Shown here in pieces: positions 31,615 through 40,543 of a stretch of 64,000 bases of DNA (positions are counted from its first letter, which is position 1; each line of letters begins with the position of its first letter). The notes below the pieces were generated by a model. It saw only the letters and a program-made list of their open reading frames with translations. It searched no databases and was not told where the DNA came from. Position numbers and translations under genes: made by a program. This stretch comes from Flavobacterium hercynium. GTDB taxonomy: Bacteria > Bacteroidota > Bacteroidia > Flavobacteriales > Flavobacteriaceae. The stretch covers positions 62,001 to 126,000 of the forward strand of contig NZ_MUGW01000025.1 in NCBI RefSeq assembly GCF_002217285.1, given 5' to 3'.

Positions 31615-32268
31615 TTATCTGTGATCAAATCGTTTTGATAAAGTATCGCCTGCAAACTGAATCAGGAATACTAAAAGAACAAGCAATGCCAATACAGCAT
31701 TCATCGTTACGGCATCATAACCAATATAACCATACTGATACCCAACCTGACCTAATCCTCCGGCACCTACAGCACCACCCATAGCAGAATATCCAACAAG
31801 TGTAATCAAAGTAATCGAAGCTGCATTGATAATCGAAGGCAAAGCTTCCGGAAGTAACACTTTATATACGATTTGAAATGGTGTTGCTCCTAATGCTCTC
31901 GCTGCTTCTATAAGTCCTGAAGGCAAACCTAAAAGGCTGTTTTCTACTAATCTGGCAATAAAAGGCGCTGCACCAATACTTAACGGCACTAAAGCTGCAC
32001 TAACACCAATTGAAGTTCCAACTAGTGCACGTGTAAACGGAATCATCCATACAATTAAGATAATGAATGGAATAGAGCGGAATATATTAACCAAAACCGA
32101 TAAAGATCGGTTTAAAAGTCTTTGTTCTAATATTTGATTTTTTCGGGTAAGAAAAAGTAAAATACCTGTTGGAAGTCCTAACGCAAAACCAAAAAAGCCG
32201 GACACAAATGTCATCACTATGGTTTCCCAGGTACCTTTTAAAAGTAATTCAATAATGGATTCAGACAT
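31615..32268 (-). CDS. metI: MetI, methionine ABC transporter permease
   Basis: Inner-membrane permease subunit of the MetNIQ importer, 217 residues with five to six hydrophobic segments. Family features are [17 protein letters not shown] at the start, [15 protein letters not shown] in the second segment, and the EAA loop [19 protein letters not shown] that contacts MetN. The last segment carries [15 protein letters not shown]. The start codon overlaps the end of metN by 8 bp, so the two are translationally coupled. Confidence 0.95.
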   Translation of the reverse strand: MSESIIELLLKGTWETIVMTFVSGFFGFALGLPTGILLFLTRKNQILEQRLLNRSLSVLVNIFRSIPFIILIVWMIPFTRALVGTSIGVSAALVPLSIGAAPFIARLVENSLLGLPSGLIEAARALGATPFQIVYKVLLPEALPSIINAASITLITLVGYSAMGGAVGAGGLGQVGYQYGYIGYDAVTMNAVLALLVLLVFLIQFAGDTLSKRFDHR

Positions 32269-33292
32269 AACCTATGATTTCTGTTTTAATATGTTTTGAA
32301 ATAAAATACTGGATTGCTGCTTCGTAATTTTCGCGCTTGCCTGATAACTCAATTAGCATAACACCAAAATTAACATCGCCCGCCTGATCCATTTGCGCAC
32401 TAATGATTTTGAAATCGGTTTCGAATATTCTCGAAACTTCTGAGATTACAGGCTCATTTACTGATTTTCCTGTCATTTCCAATCGCAATAGCGGATTCAA
32501 ACCTTCTGCATCTTCTTTTTGCAATTTCTCCTGATAAACCGAAGGAATGTCAAGATGCAATGCCGAAGAAATAAATTCTTTTGTCAGTTCGTGTTTTGGG
32601 TCTGCAAAAATTTCTCCAACACTTCCCTGCTCTATCAATTTTCCATGACTGATTACCGCTACTTCATCACAAATCGATTTTACCACTTCCATTTGGTGTG
32701 TAATCAATAAAATCGTGATGTTCAAACGACGGTTAATGTCTTTCAATAAGTTCAATATCGAACGGGTGGTAGCCGGATCTAGCGCACTTGTAGCTTCGTC
32801 ACACAACAATACTTTTGGATTATTGGCTAAGGTTCTCGCTATTGCAACTCTTTGTTTCTGACCTCCTGAAAGGCTTGCCGGATAATCATTTGCTTTTTCT
32901 CCCAAACCAACCAATTGTAATAACTCCTGAACACGCGTTTGTATTTCTCCTTTTGAAACGCCTGCTAATTCCAGAGGAAAAGCAACATTATCAAAAACAG
33001 TACGCGATGAAAGTAAATTGAAATGCTGAAAAATCATTCCGATTTGTCTTCTTTCAATTGCAAGTTGCGCGTTAGACAATTGCATTAACGATTTTCCGTC
33101 TACAATAATTTCTCCGGAAGTGGGTCTTTCCAGTAAATTGACACAACGTATCAAAGTACTTTTTCCTGCTCCGGAAGTTCCTATTACACCAAAGATTTTT
33201 CCTGGCGGAACTCTAAGAGAAACATCAGATAAAGCCGAAACGATTCGGTTCTTCTGATGAAAGTTCTTAGTAACATTTTTTATTTCAATCAT
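32261..33292 (-). CDS. metN: MetN, methionine ABC transporter ATP-binding protein
   Basis: ATPase of the methionine importer, 343 residues. It has Walker [10 protein letters not shown] (about 38-46), the Q-loop region [10 protein letters not shown], signature [14 protein letters not shown], Walker [12 protein letters not shown] and the switch His in LLITHQMEV. The C-terminal 75 residues form a NIL domain ([20 protein letters not shown] onward), which senses methionine and inhibits transport in known MetN proteins. The gene starts 78 bp after a terminator hairpin that follows a Met/Cys-rich leader ORF, so expression is probably set by attenuation. Confidence 0.95.
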   Translation of the reverse strand: MIEIKNVTKNFHQKNRIVSALSDVSLRVPPGKIFGVIGTSGAGKSTLIRCVNLLERPTSGEIIVDGKSLMQLSNAQLAIERRQIGMIFQHFNLLSSRTVFDNVAFPLELAGVSKGEIQTRVQELLQLVGLGEKANDYPASLSGGQKQRVAIARTLANNPKVLLCDEATSALDPATTRSILNLLKDINRRLNITILLITHQMEVVKSICDEVAVISHGKLIEQGSVGEIFADPKHELTKEFISSALHLDIPSVYQEKLQKEDAEGLNPLLRLEMTGKSVNEPVISEVSRIFETDFKIISAQMDQAGDVNFGVMLIELSGKRENYEAAIQYFISKHIKTEIIGYV

Positions 33293-33370
33293 TTCTTTAA
33301 TTCTATTTAAATCTGATCGTCTACCAGATATAATTTTTATGCTATTGAAAATTGTTAAACAATTAAAATC

Positions 33371-33402
33371 AAAAAGCCTTTCAACTGACTATGAAAGGCT
33401 TT
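33371..33402 (-). terminator. Attenuator-type intrinsic terminator between the Met/Cys leader ORF and metN
   Basis: The perfect 11-bp stem AAAGCCTTTCA (33373) and TGAAAGGCTTT (33392) has an 8-base loop. On the minus strand it is followed by TTTTT. It begins 21 bp after the leader ORF stop and ends 78 bp before the metN start. With no gene between promoter and hairpin other than the tiny ORF, its natural role is conditional termination. Confidence 0.8.
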
Positions 33403-33423
33403 AGAGAAAAATAATTGTATTTT

Positions 33424-33519
33424 TTATATATAAGCCAGTTCAAACCATTGCATAGCAGTCATACAGCACATTGCCATGTTGCTGCTGCAATAATTTGTAT
33501 TCTGGAATTTTTTCTTCAT
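33424..33519 (-). CDS. Met/Cys-rich leader peptide of metNIQ (31 codons)
   Basis: A 31-codon ORF reading M-K-K-K-F, then Q-N-T-N-Y, then CSSNMAMCCMTAMQWF, ending ELAYI-stop. It holds four internal Met codons (15, 17, 20, 23) and three Cys codons (11, 18, 19) within 13 positions, far above chance. The ATG lies only 8 bases after a TAAATTTG -7 element, so it would be translated at the very 5' end of the mRNA. A terminator hairpin follows within 21 bp and metNIQ is downstream. This is the classical layout of a ribosome-stalling attenuator that reads Met (and perhaps Cys) supply. I know of no described family for it; it is too short for most gene finders. Confidence 0.65.
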   Translation of the reverse strand: MKKKFQNTNYCSSNMAMCCMTAMQWFELAYI

Positions 33520-33527
33520 TGATGCGG

Positions 33528-33562
33528 CAAATTTAAAGAGTTATTTTCAATTTAAATACAAA
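33528..33562 (-). promoter_or_regulatory. Flavobacterial promoter of the leader-metNIQ unit
   Basis: On the minus strand, TTTG (33562-33559) is followed by a 23-bp spacer and a perfect TAAATTTG (33535-33528). This fits the TTG / TAnnTTTG promoter class of Flavobacterium at the upper end of its spacing range. Transcription should start a few bases before the leader ATG at 33519. Confidence 0.65.
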
Positions 33563-33668
33563 AAACTAATCTTTTTTAACCCTATCGAAATAATAGACTA
33601 ATTAAATCAATATAGTTTAATATTTATCAACATCGAATTAAAAACCATAACTACAAATATATCTTCAT

Positions 33669-33719
33669 CAACGGATTAAAATCCGTTGCTACAATATAGA
33701 TCGTTCCTACGGAACTTTT
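33669..33719 (+). repeat. Solitary copy of the two-hairpin palindromic element
   Basis: A perfect palindrome at 33669-33688 (core ACGGATTAAAATCCGT) is followed by CTACAATATAGATC and a second hairpin GTTCC-TAC-GGAAC (33703-33715), then TTTT. It matches the elements clustered at 61937-63391 in order, spacing and spacer sequence, with compensatory changes in the second stem. The 33293-33788 interval also holds the metNIQ leader, attenuator and promoter, and the terminator at 33744. Confidence 0.85.
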
Positions 33720-33743
33720 AAATACACAAATCCTCAATCTCAT

Positions 33744-33774
33744 AAAAAAAGCGCCTCAAAATTGAGGCGCTTTC
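33744..33774 (-). terminator. Intrinsic terminator after the basic-tailed secreted protein gene
   Basis: The stem GCGCCTCAA (33751) with TTGAGGCGC (33762) has a run of seven A before it and TTT after it on the plus strand. Read on the minus strand it ends in TTTTTTT, 18 bp past the stop at 33789. Confidence 0.85.
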
Positions 33775-33788
33775 TTCGTCATGTTTTT

Positions 33789-34331
33789 TTATTGTCGACG
33801 ATCGTCGTTTGAGTGTTGTTGCTCTTTTTTAGAATGTCCTTCTGTTTTTTTACGCTTATCCCCTTTTTTATCGTTATCGCTTCTTTTAGGATTATCTCCT
33901 TTTTTAGAATTATCTTTATTAGGTTGCTGCTTATTTCCAGATTTACCATTCTTTACAGGCTTAGATCCTCTATTTTTCTGAGGTTCTCCTTTGTACCCTT
34001 TTGGATAAGATGCTCTGTGTTTCGTATGATAATTATAAGGATCATCACCTTTATAATCATTTACTACTACTTTATAGCCATCATACAAATCATATTTTTT
34101 ATGTTGTGCCGGCAAGTTTTTGGCGCGTGTCCATTTACCTCCATTATCGTATATAAACTGACTTTGGTTTACATCGTAATACACATCGATATCAGGTAAA
34201 TAATAGTATCTGCTATCATCGTGTCCTTCTGGCCCCCAACTTGGCGGCGTACCAATATTTACATTTATTGAAACTTGTGCATGTGACAGTACGCTCATTA
34301 AAAGCATCACTGCTAATCCTAGTTTTTTCAT
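33789..34331 (-). CDS. Secreted protein with disordered Lys/Asn-rich tail, function unknown
   Basis: A 180-residue exported protein that I do not recognise by name. The signal peptide is 1-18 (ends LSHAQ). Residues 20-90 form a compact Tyr-rich part (PSWGPEGHDDSRYYYLPDID, then FIYDNGGKWTRAKNLP) that looks like a small folded domain seen in flavobacterial secreted proteins. From about residue 115 to the end the chain is almost only Lys, Asn, Asp, Ser, Gly and Gln (such as KKGDNPKRSDNDKKGDKRKK), so it should be disordered and strongly charged. The gene is transcribed alone, with its own terminator and a candidate promoter at 34370. DNA, polyanion or cell-surface binding by the tail is a guess. 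Confidence 0.8.
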   Translation of the reverse strand: MKKLGLAVMLLMSVLSHAQVSINVNIGTPPSWGPEGHDDSRYYYLPDIDVYYDVNQSQFIYDNGGKWTRAKNLPAQHKKYDLYDGYKVVVNDYKGDDPYNYHTKHRASYPKGYKGEPQKNRGSKPVKNGKSGNKQQPNKDNSKKGDNPKRSDNDKKGDKRKKTEGHSKKEQQHSNDDRRQ

Positions 34332-34353
34332 CGTTTTTGATCTTTAGTATTAA

Positions 34354-34399
34354 ATTAGATTTGTTGAATCTAATGTAATCCGAATAATCTGAGTTCAAA
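34354..34399 (-). promoter_or_regulatory. Candidate promoter with overlapping palindromic operator
   Basis: On the minus strand TTTG (34399-34396), an 18-bp spacer and TACATTAG (34377-34370) form a near-consensus promoter. A perfect inverted repeat, ATTAGATT (34354) and AATCTAAT (34367) with a 5-base centre, overlaps the -7 element and start site. It could bind a repressor or form a 5' hairpin. Confidence 0.4.
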
Positions 34400-34520
34400 T
34401 TATTATTATACCGAACGACCAAACTTATCGACAAACAGTCAATTTTAGCCGACTTAATTTTTTCAGACTAGCAATTTAAGAACGTAATATCAAAGCCTTT
34501 TTTAGCTGCTGAAAATTATA

Positions 34521-35924
34521 TTATTTCCAGCCTCCACCAAGCGCACGATACAAATTGACCATTGCCTGCAACTTCTGTAAATTATCATTTACACCACTTA
34601 ATTGTGCTGATAAAAGATTTTGCTCAGAAGTCAATACATCTGTATAATTGGTTGCTGAACTATACTCTAAAAGCTGTTGTGTAAAATCAACTGATTTTTC
34701 AAGTGACTCAATTTGTTTTGCTCTTGAATCTTCTTTTTCAACTGCCATTTGATACGAATACAAAGCGTTTGATACTTCTTGTCCTGCCACTAATAAACTT
34801 TGCTGAAAACTATTGTAAGCCTGTACTTGTTTCGATTGTGCTGTTGTTAATCTGGCTTTGTTTACACCCTGATTAAAAAGCGGCTGTGTTAAACCTCCGA
34901 TAAGCGAATAGAAAATCGAATTGGTAAAAAAGTCTTGTATTTTTAAATTAGAAAATCCGCCACTTGCTGTCAACGTTAAACTTGGATAAAAATAAGTACG
35001 AGCCAGATTTGTACTTTCAAATGCTACTCTGAAATTAAATTCTGCCTGACGAACATCCGGACGATTTTGAAGCAACTGAGCAGGTACACCTACCGCAGTG
35101 CTGGATAGCGCTTGTTGGTCTTCTAATTTCCCTCTGTCGATTTCACCCGGACCTTGTCCCATTAAAATATTTAAAGCATTTTCGGTTTCACGAATACTTT
35201 GTTTTAAATCCGGAATCAAAACTTCCGCTGCATATTTATTCGCTTCACTCTGTACCACCGCTGCTCCGGTAACAATTGCACCTTCTTTAAGCGATTTGAT
35301 CGTTTCTACATTTTTAATACGGCTTTCTAATGTTTCTTTGGTAATTTCCAATTGTTTATCAAAAGAAAGTAACAAGAAATAATTGGTAGCAATATCCGAA
35401 ATCAATTGTGTCTGAACGGCTTGTTTTGCCGCATCTGTTGCCAGATAAGAAGCAAATGCAGAACGTTTAGAACTGCTTAATTTACCCCAAATATCCGCTT
35501 CCCATGACGAACTTAATCCTAATTTATAAGTCGTTGTCAGGGTATTAATGTTGATTCCCGGAGGAAAGTTAAGTCCAGCCTGAGATTGTTTATTGTGGGC
35601 TACACTTGCATCTAAGTTTAATGTTGGATAATATCCTAATTTACTCTGACGTAATGTTGCACGTGCCTGTACGATATTTTCAATGGCATTTTTCAGATTA
35701 AGATTCTGATCAAGTCCTTTTTGAATCAAGGCAATTAGTTTCGCATCTTTAAAAACACTCTGCCAAGGCATATCTGCGATTGTAGTGGAATCCGCAGCAG
35801 CTTCATCACGAAACAATTTCTCTGTAGAAAGTGTTGCGGGGCGTTCGTATTTTTTGGTAACGCAGGCACTTAGAAGTGTTGCTGCGATTACCATTAAAAT
35901 ATATTTAGTTGAACTATGAGTCAT
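34521..35924 (-). CDS. Outer-membrane efflux lipoprotein (TolC/NodT-OprM family)
   Basis: Outer-membrane channel of a tripartite RND pump, 467 residues. A lipoprotein signal ends at the lipobox LLSAC (Cys21), typical of the NodT/OprM group. Two outer-membrane efflux repeats follow, with long heptad-like helices (for example LKQSIRETENALNILMGQGPG) and the VGVPAQLLQNRPDVRQAEF block that is highly diagnostic of this family. It lies 20 bp downstream of the AcrB-type pump gene on the same strand and is the last gene of the efflux operon. Confidence 0.95.
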   Translation of the reverse strand: MTHSSTKYILMVIAATLLSACVTKKYERPATLSTEKLFRDEAAADSTTIADMPWQSVFKDAKLIALIQKGLDQNLNLKNAIENIVQARATLRQSKLGYYPTLNLDASVAHNKQSQAGLNFPPGININTLTTTYKLGLSSSWEADIWGKLSSSKRSAFASYLATDAAKQAVQTQLISDIATNYFLLLSFDKQLEITKETLESRIKNVETIKSLKEGAIVTGAAVVQSEANKYAAEVLIPDLKQSIRETENALNILMGQGPGEIDRGKLEDQQALSSTAVGVPAQLLQNRPDVRQAEFNFRVAFESTNLARTYFYPSLTLTASGGFSNLKIQDFFTNSIFYSLIGGLTQPLFNQGVNKARLTTAQSKQVQAYNSFQQSLLVAGQEVSNALYSYQMAVEKEDSRAKQIESLEKSVDFTQQLLEYSSATNYTDVLTSEQNLLSAQLSGVNDNLQKLQAMVNLYRALGGGWK

Positions 35925-35944
35925 CTTTTTTCTTAATTAAATTA

Positions 35945-38900
35945 TTACGCTTGAGGAGCTTCTAATAGTTGTGTTTCTTCCTCATCTTCATCGTCATCAT
36001 CACCATCTTTTGCCGGACCACTAATTTTTTCCTGTAAAGTCTGGAAAATGATAAACAATACCGGAATAACAAATACTCCTAAAATAGTTCCGATAAGCAT
36101 TCCACCTACAGCTCCTGTACCAATTGATTTATTACCAACCGCACCTGCACCTGTTGCAAACATCAAAGGAACAAGTCCTAAAATAAAGGCAAAAGAGGTC
36201 ATTAAGATTGGTCGTAAACGTGATACAGCTCCTTCAAGTGCTGCCTGTACAATTGGCAATCCTTTACGTCGTCTTTCTAATGCAAATTCGACAATCAAAA
36301 TACCGTTCTTCGCCAGCAATCCAATCAACATGATTAAGGAAATCTGCAAGTAAATATTACTATTCAGTTTAAAAATAATCGAGAATAAATATGCTCCTGC
36401 TAATCCAAACGGAATAGAGAATAATACCGCAAATGGTAAAATATAACTTTCGTACTGTGCACTTAACAAGAAGTATACAAATACAAGACACAGGATGAAA
36501 ATGAAAGCTGTTTCACTTCCTGAAGCTAATTCTTCACGTGTTAATCCTGAAAATTCATATCCGTAACCTGCCGGAAGATTTTCTGCCGCTACTTCCTGAA
36601 TGGCTTTAATAGCATCTCCTGAACTATAACCCGGATTTGGTGCTCCTGTAATCGCGATTGACGTAAATAAGTTAAATCTTGAAATAGATTCCGGTCCAAA
36701 TACTCTTGTCATCGTTACGAACTCTGTTATTGGAGCCATTGTTCCTGAACTGTTTCGAACAAATATTTTGTTTAATCCTTCTTTATTGGTTCTAAACTCC
36801 GGAGAAGCCTGAATCATAACACGGTATTGTTTTCCAAATTTATTGAAATTCGAAGCATACAATCCTCCGTAATATCCTTGCATTGTTGATAATATCGAGT
36901 TGATTGAAACACCTGCATCTTTTGCTTTTGCCAAATTGATGTCCATCATATACTGAGGGAAACCTGGGTTAAAAGGTGTTGTAGCATATTGTATTTCAGG
37001 ACGTTTTGAAAGTTTCTCTAAGAAATCGGTATTTACTTTAAAGAATTCAGAAGTCGTATGACCACCTTTATCCTGAAGCTGAAATTCGAATCCACCACTT
37101 TGTCCAAATCCCTGAATGGTTGGAGGCGAAATAAAGAAAATATTAGCTTCACGAATTCCGCTTGTTTTTGCAAAAAGCTGACCAATTACGTCATTAACAC
37201 TTAAATCACGTTTGTCCCATGTTTCTAATTTTACAATAACCATACTGTAAGCACTACCTGCTCCAGCGGTAAAGTTTTGCCCCACAATACGCAATGTATT
37301 TTTAACACCCGGAATGGTTTTAGCAATACTGTCTACTTTTTTCGCTATAACATCTGATCGCTCCATAGAAGCTGATGGCGGTAAACTAATATTTGCAAAA
37401 ACAGTTCCTTGATCCTCTGAAGGAACGAATGCTGATGGTGTAGTTTTCATCATATAATACAATGCACCACTGGCAATAAGAATAGATGCCAGAACAATCC
37501 ATTTTTTAACAGAAAGAAAACTTACCGAACGTTTGTATCGATTGGTTACGTTATCAAACGCAACGTTAAACGAGGTATAAAATCGTTGCAGGTAACTTTT
37601 ATGTTTATGATCATCTGCATGAGGTTTTAGTAACAATGCACACAAAGCCGGACTTAGCGTTAATGCATTTACGGCAGACAATAAAATCGCTACTGCTAAT
37701 GTAATACCAAACTGCTTGTAGAAAACTCCTGTTGAACCTGTAATAAAGGTTACAGGAATAAATACCGCCGCCATTACTAAGGTAATCGAAATGATCGCTC
37801 CTGAAATTTCGTCCATGGCATCGATTGTCGCTTTTTTAGACGATTTATAACCGTCATCCAGTTTGGCATGGACTGCCTCTACAACAACAATCGCATCATC
37901 AACCACAATACCAATCGCCAGAACCATCGCAAAAAGCGTTAGTAAGTTGATGGTAAAACCAAATAAATTCAGAAAGAAAAACGTACCTACAATGGCAACC
38001 GGAACCGCTATCGCCGGAATTAATGTCGATCTGAAATCCTGAAGGAAAATAAATACTACGATAAAAACCAGGATAAAAGCTTCGATCAATGTATGAATTA
38101 CTTTTTCGATAGAGGCATCTAAGTTTTCGTTAACATCAACAAGAACGGTATATTTTACTCCTTTTGGAAAACTTTTAGCCGCTTCTTCAATCAGTTTTTT
38201 AGAGTTGATAATTACGTCACGCGCATTCGATCCCGGTGTCTGGCTGATCGCCATAGCCGCAGATTCTACACCGTTTGTTTTAATCGTTGAAGCATAACTA
38301 AGCGATCCTAACTCTACTTTAGCAACGTCTTTTAAACGTAATACTTGTCCGTTACCAACTGATTTAATTACGATATCCTCAAATTCCTTAGCCGTGGTTA
38401 AACGTCCTTTGTATTTGATTACGTATTGAAATGCCTGATCTCCATTTTCACCAAATTTACCTGGTGCAGCTTCTATATTCTGCTCTGCCATGGCAGCCGA
38501 AATATCACTTGGAATCAGTTTGTATTGTTGCATGATGTCCGGTTTCAGCCAGATTCTCATCGAGTAATCTTTAGCACCAAAAACGGTTACATCTCCTACT
38601 CCAACAACACGCTGAATTTGAGGCACCAAGTTGATCTTAGCATAGTTTTGAAGGAAAGTCTGATCGTAGGCTTTATCATCACTGTATAAAGAGAAAATCA
38701 ACAAGTTACTACTCTGACTTTTTGTTACGGTTACACCCGCCTGAGTTACTTCAACAGGTAATAAACTTGTAGCTCTGGAAACCCTGTTTTGCACGTTTAC
38801 CGCAGCTAAGTCAGGATTTGTACCTACTTTAAAGAAAATTTTGATGGATGCATTTCCGTCATTAGTTGCTGTAGAAGTCATGTATGTCATGTTCTCTACA

Positions 38901-39112
38901 CCATTAATTTGTTCTTCCAGCGGAATTACGATACTTTTAAGTACCACATCGGCATTGGCACCGGTATAACTCGCTGAAACGTTTACTGTTGGCGGAGCAA
39001 TATCCGGATATTGCGATATTGGAAGCGCCGTAAGTCCCAGAACACCTAAAATAACGACAATAACAGATATTACCGTTGAAAGGACTGGTCTTTGTATGAA
39101 TATTTTAAACAT
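35945..39112 (-). CDS. RND multidrug efflux transporter, inner-membrane pump (AcrB/HAE1 family)
   Basis: Proton-driven RND exporter, 1055 residues with 12 membrane segments and two large periplasmic loops. The N-terminus FIQRPVLSTVISVIVVILG is typical of the family. The TM4 proton-relay Asp pair is in GIVVDDAIVVVEAV. PSEDQGTVFANISLPPSAS and GGLYASNFNKFGKQYRV are HAE1-type signatures. The extreme C-terminus carries an acidic tail (GDDDDEDEEETQ) that is longer than usual for the family. It forms an operon with the membrane-fusion protein 6 bp upstream and the TolC-like channel 20 bp downstream. Substrates are unknown. Confidence 0.96.
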   Translation of the reverse strand: MFKIFIQRPVLSTVISVIVVILGVLGLTALPISQYPDIAPPTVNVSASYTGANADVVLKSIVIPLEEQINGVENMTYMTSTATNDGNASIKIFFKVGTNPDLAAVNVQNRVSRATSLLPVEVTQAGVTVTKSQSSNLLIFSLYSDDKAYDQTFLQNYAKINLVPQIQRVVGVGDVTVFGAKDYSMRIWLKPDIMQQYKLIPSDISAAMAEQNIEAAPGKFGENGDQAFQYVIKYKGRLTTAKEFEDIVIKSVGNGQVLRLKDVAKVELGSLSYASTIKTNGVESAAMAISQTPGSNARDVIINSKKLIEEAAKSFPKGVKYTVLVDVNENLDASIEKVIHTLIEAFILVFIVVFIFLQDFRSTLIPAIAVPVAIVGTFFFLNLFGFTINLLTLFAMVLAIGIVVDDAIVVVEAVHAKLDDGYKSSKKATIDAMDEISGAIISITLVMAAVFIPVTFITGSTGVFYKQFGITLAVAILLSAVNALTLSPALCALLLKPHADDHKHKSYLQRFYTSFNVAFDNVTNRYKRSVSFLSVKKWIVLASILIASGALYYMMKTTPSAFVPSEDQGTVFANISLPPSASMERSDVIAKKVDSIAKTIPGVKNTLRIVGQNFTAGAGSAYSMVIVKLETWDKRDLSVNDVIGQLFAKTSGIREANIFFISPPTIQGFGQSGGFEFQLQDKGGHTTSEFFKVNTDFLEKLSKRPEIQYATTPFNPGFPQYMMDINLAKAKDAGVSINSILSTMQGYYGGLYASNFNKFGKQYRVMIQASPEFRTNKEGLNKIFVRNSSGTMAPITEFVTMTRVFGPESISRFNLFTSIAITGAPNPGYSSGDAIKAIQEVAAENLPAGYGYEFSGLTREELASGSETAFIFILCLVFVYFLLSAQYESYILPFAVLFSIPFGLAGAYLFSIIFKLNSNIYLQISLIMLIGLLAKNGILIVEFALERRRKGLPIVQAALEGAVSRLRPILMTSFAFILGLVPLMFATGAGAVGNKSIGTGAVGGMLIGTILGVFVIPVLFIIFQTLQEKISGPAKDGDDDDEDEEETQLLEAPQA

Positions 39113-39118
39113 GTGTTT

Positions 39119-40273
39119 TTATTTTAAGTCTGCGTAAACAGTTTCTGCACTTTGATTATGAGCTTTGATCTGGCTTCCGTCTTTTAATGACGCAACACCT
39201 TCTAAAACAATTTGATCTCCGGCTTTTAATCCGCTTGATACTACGTAATAATTTCCGGCATTATTTTCCATGACAGTAATGTTTACATTTTTTGTTACAC
39301 CGTCTTTTCCAACAGTAACTGCAAACATTTTATCCTGAAGTTCGAATGTTGCACTTTGTGGCACTAATATTCCATCTTTTACTTCTGTTGGAATACGAAC
39401 CGTAGTACTGCTTCCACTTCTGATAATTCCTTTTGGATTTGGAAAACGAGCTCTGATGTTTACGGATCCTGTTTCGGTATTGATTAATCCGTTTACTGTT
39501 TCGATATGACCTTTTTCACCATAAGCAGAACCATCTGAAAGTAATAATGAAACGGCTGGCAATTGTTTGATTTTTTGTGCTAATGTACCTGAGCTTTGCG
39601 TAAAGTTTAAAAGTACTTTTTCGTTCATCGCAAAATACGCATATACATTTCCTATGCTCGAAACGGTAGTCATTGGTTCAGCATTGTTTGAACTTACTAA
39701 ACTTCCTAAACGAAACGGAATAGAACCTACAACTCCGCTAACCGGACTTGTTACTGTAGTATATCCTAAATTTGTTTTAGCATTTACTAAACTTGCGTTA
39801 GCTTGCGCTAATGTTGCCATAGCAGATTCGTAATTGTATTCCGCAGATTCCAATTCGTATTTACTGATGATTTCTTTTTCAACAAGCGGTTTTACTTTGT
39901 TTACGGCTAATTTTGCGGAACTTACTGCTGCCTGTGCACTTTTAATGCTTGCTGTAGCAGTACGAACTTGCTGCTCATATTCAGGAGCATTAATTTTGAA
40001 CAAAGGTTGTCCTGCTTTTACAACAGCACCTTCATCTACATATATTTTTTCAATATAGCCTTCTACTCTCGGACGGATTTCTATATTTTGCTGTCCCTGA
40101 ATGCTTGCCGGATAATCTGTATTTAAGGTAGCCGATTGCGTTTCTAAGGTTATTGTTTTATATTCTTTAACTTGCGGAGCACCTCCAGCCTGAGCCGACT
40201 TATCATTTTTATTACCACATGAAGCGATAAAAACAGATACTGCGAGAATGCTTAAAAGAGATTGTTTATTCAT
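39119..40273 (-). CDS. RND efflux periplasmic adaptor (membrane-fusion protein, AcrA/MexA type)
   Basis: Periplasmic adaptor, 384 residues, anchored as a lipoprotein (lipobox FIASC, Cys19). The lipoyl halves (IEIRPRVEGYIEKIYVDEG and LGYTTVTSPVSGVVG) flank a coiled-coil hairpin (about 100-165, rich in Ala, Gln and Glu). Beta-barrel and membrane-proximal domains follow, with LVPQSATFELQDK. It is the first gene of the efflux operon. The 270 bp upstream is shared with the divergent LytS kinase gene and shows only weak promoter-like motifs. Confidence 0.95.
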   Translation of the reverse strand: MNKQSLLSILAVSVFIASCGNKNDKSAQAGGAPQVKEYKTITLETQSATLNTDYPASIQGQQNIEIRPRVEGYIEKIYVDEGAVVKAGQPLFKINAPEYEQQVRTATASIKSAQAAVSSAKLAVNKVKPLVEKEIISKYELESAEYNYESAMATLAQANASLVNAKTNLGYTTVTSPVSGVVGSIPFRLGSLVSSNNAEPMTTVSSIGNVYAYFAMNEKVLLNFTQSSGTLAQKIKQLPAVSLLLSDGSAYGEKGHIETVNGLINTETGSVNIRARFPNPKGIIRSGSSTTVRIPTEVKDGILVPQSATFELQDKMFAVTVGKDGVTKNVNITVMENNAGNYYVVSSGLKAGDQIVLEGVASLKDGSQIKAHNQSAETVYADLK

Positions 40274-40543
40274 TGGGCGTATTGTATATTATATTTTTTA
40301 TGTTTTGCGCAAGCAAAAGAACTAAAAGAATACATACCAAAAACTTCTAATAGACGTAGCACGATAAAGAATCGACAAAGATAAGATGGCAGTCGATCAA
40401 AGCTAAAAGGACCAATTTGGCTTTTTGAGAAACAATTTCATCGGCTGTAATCCTGCTTTTAAGGATTCTGATTCGGGGTTTAGCGATTGGTTTTTCAGCG
40501 TATTTAAATAAAATGTAATATTGTCAAAAACTTTATTACTGTA

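Noticed and set aside
33293..33560. SAM-I riboswitch upstream of metN
   Set aside because: No SAM-I-like multi-stem core can be drawn. The leader begins only a few bases after the promoter and is occupied by the small ORF and the terminator.
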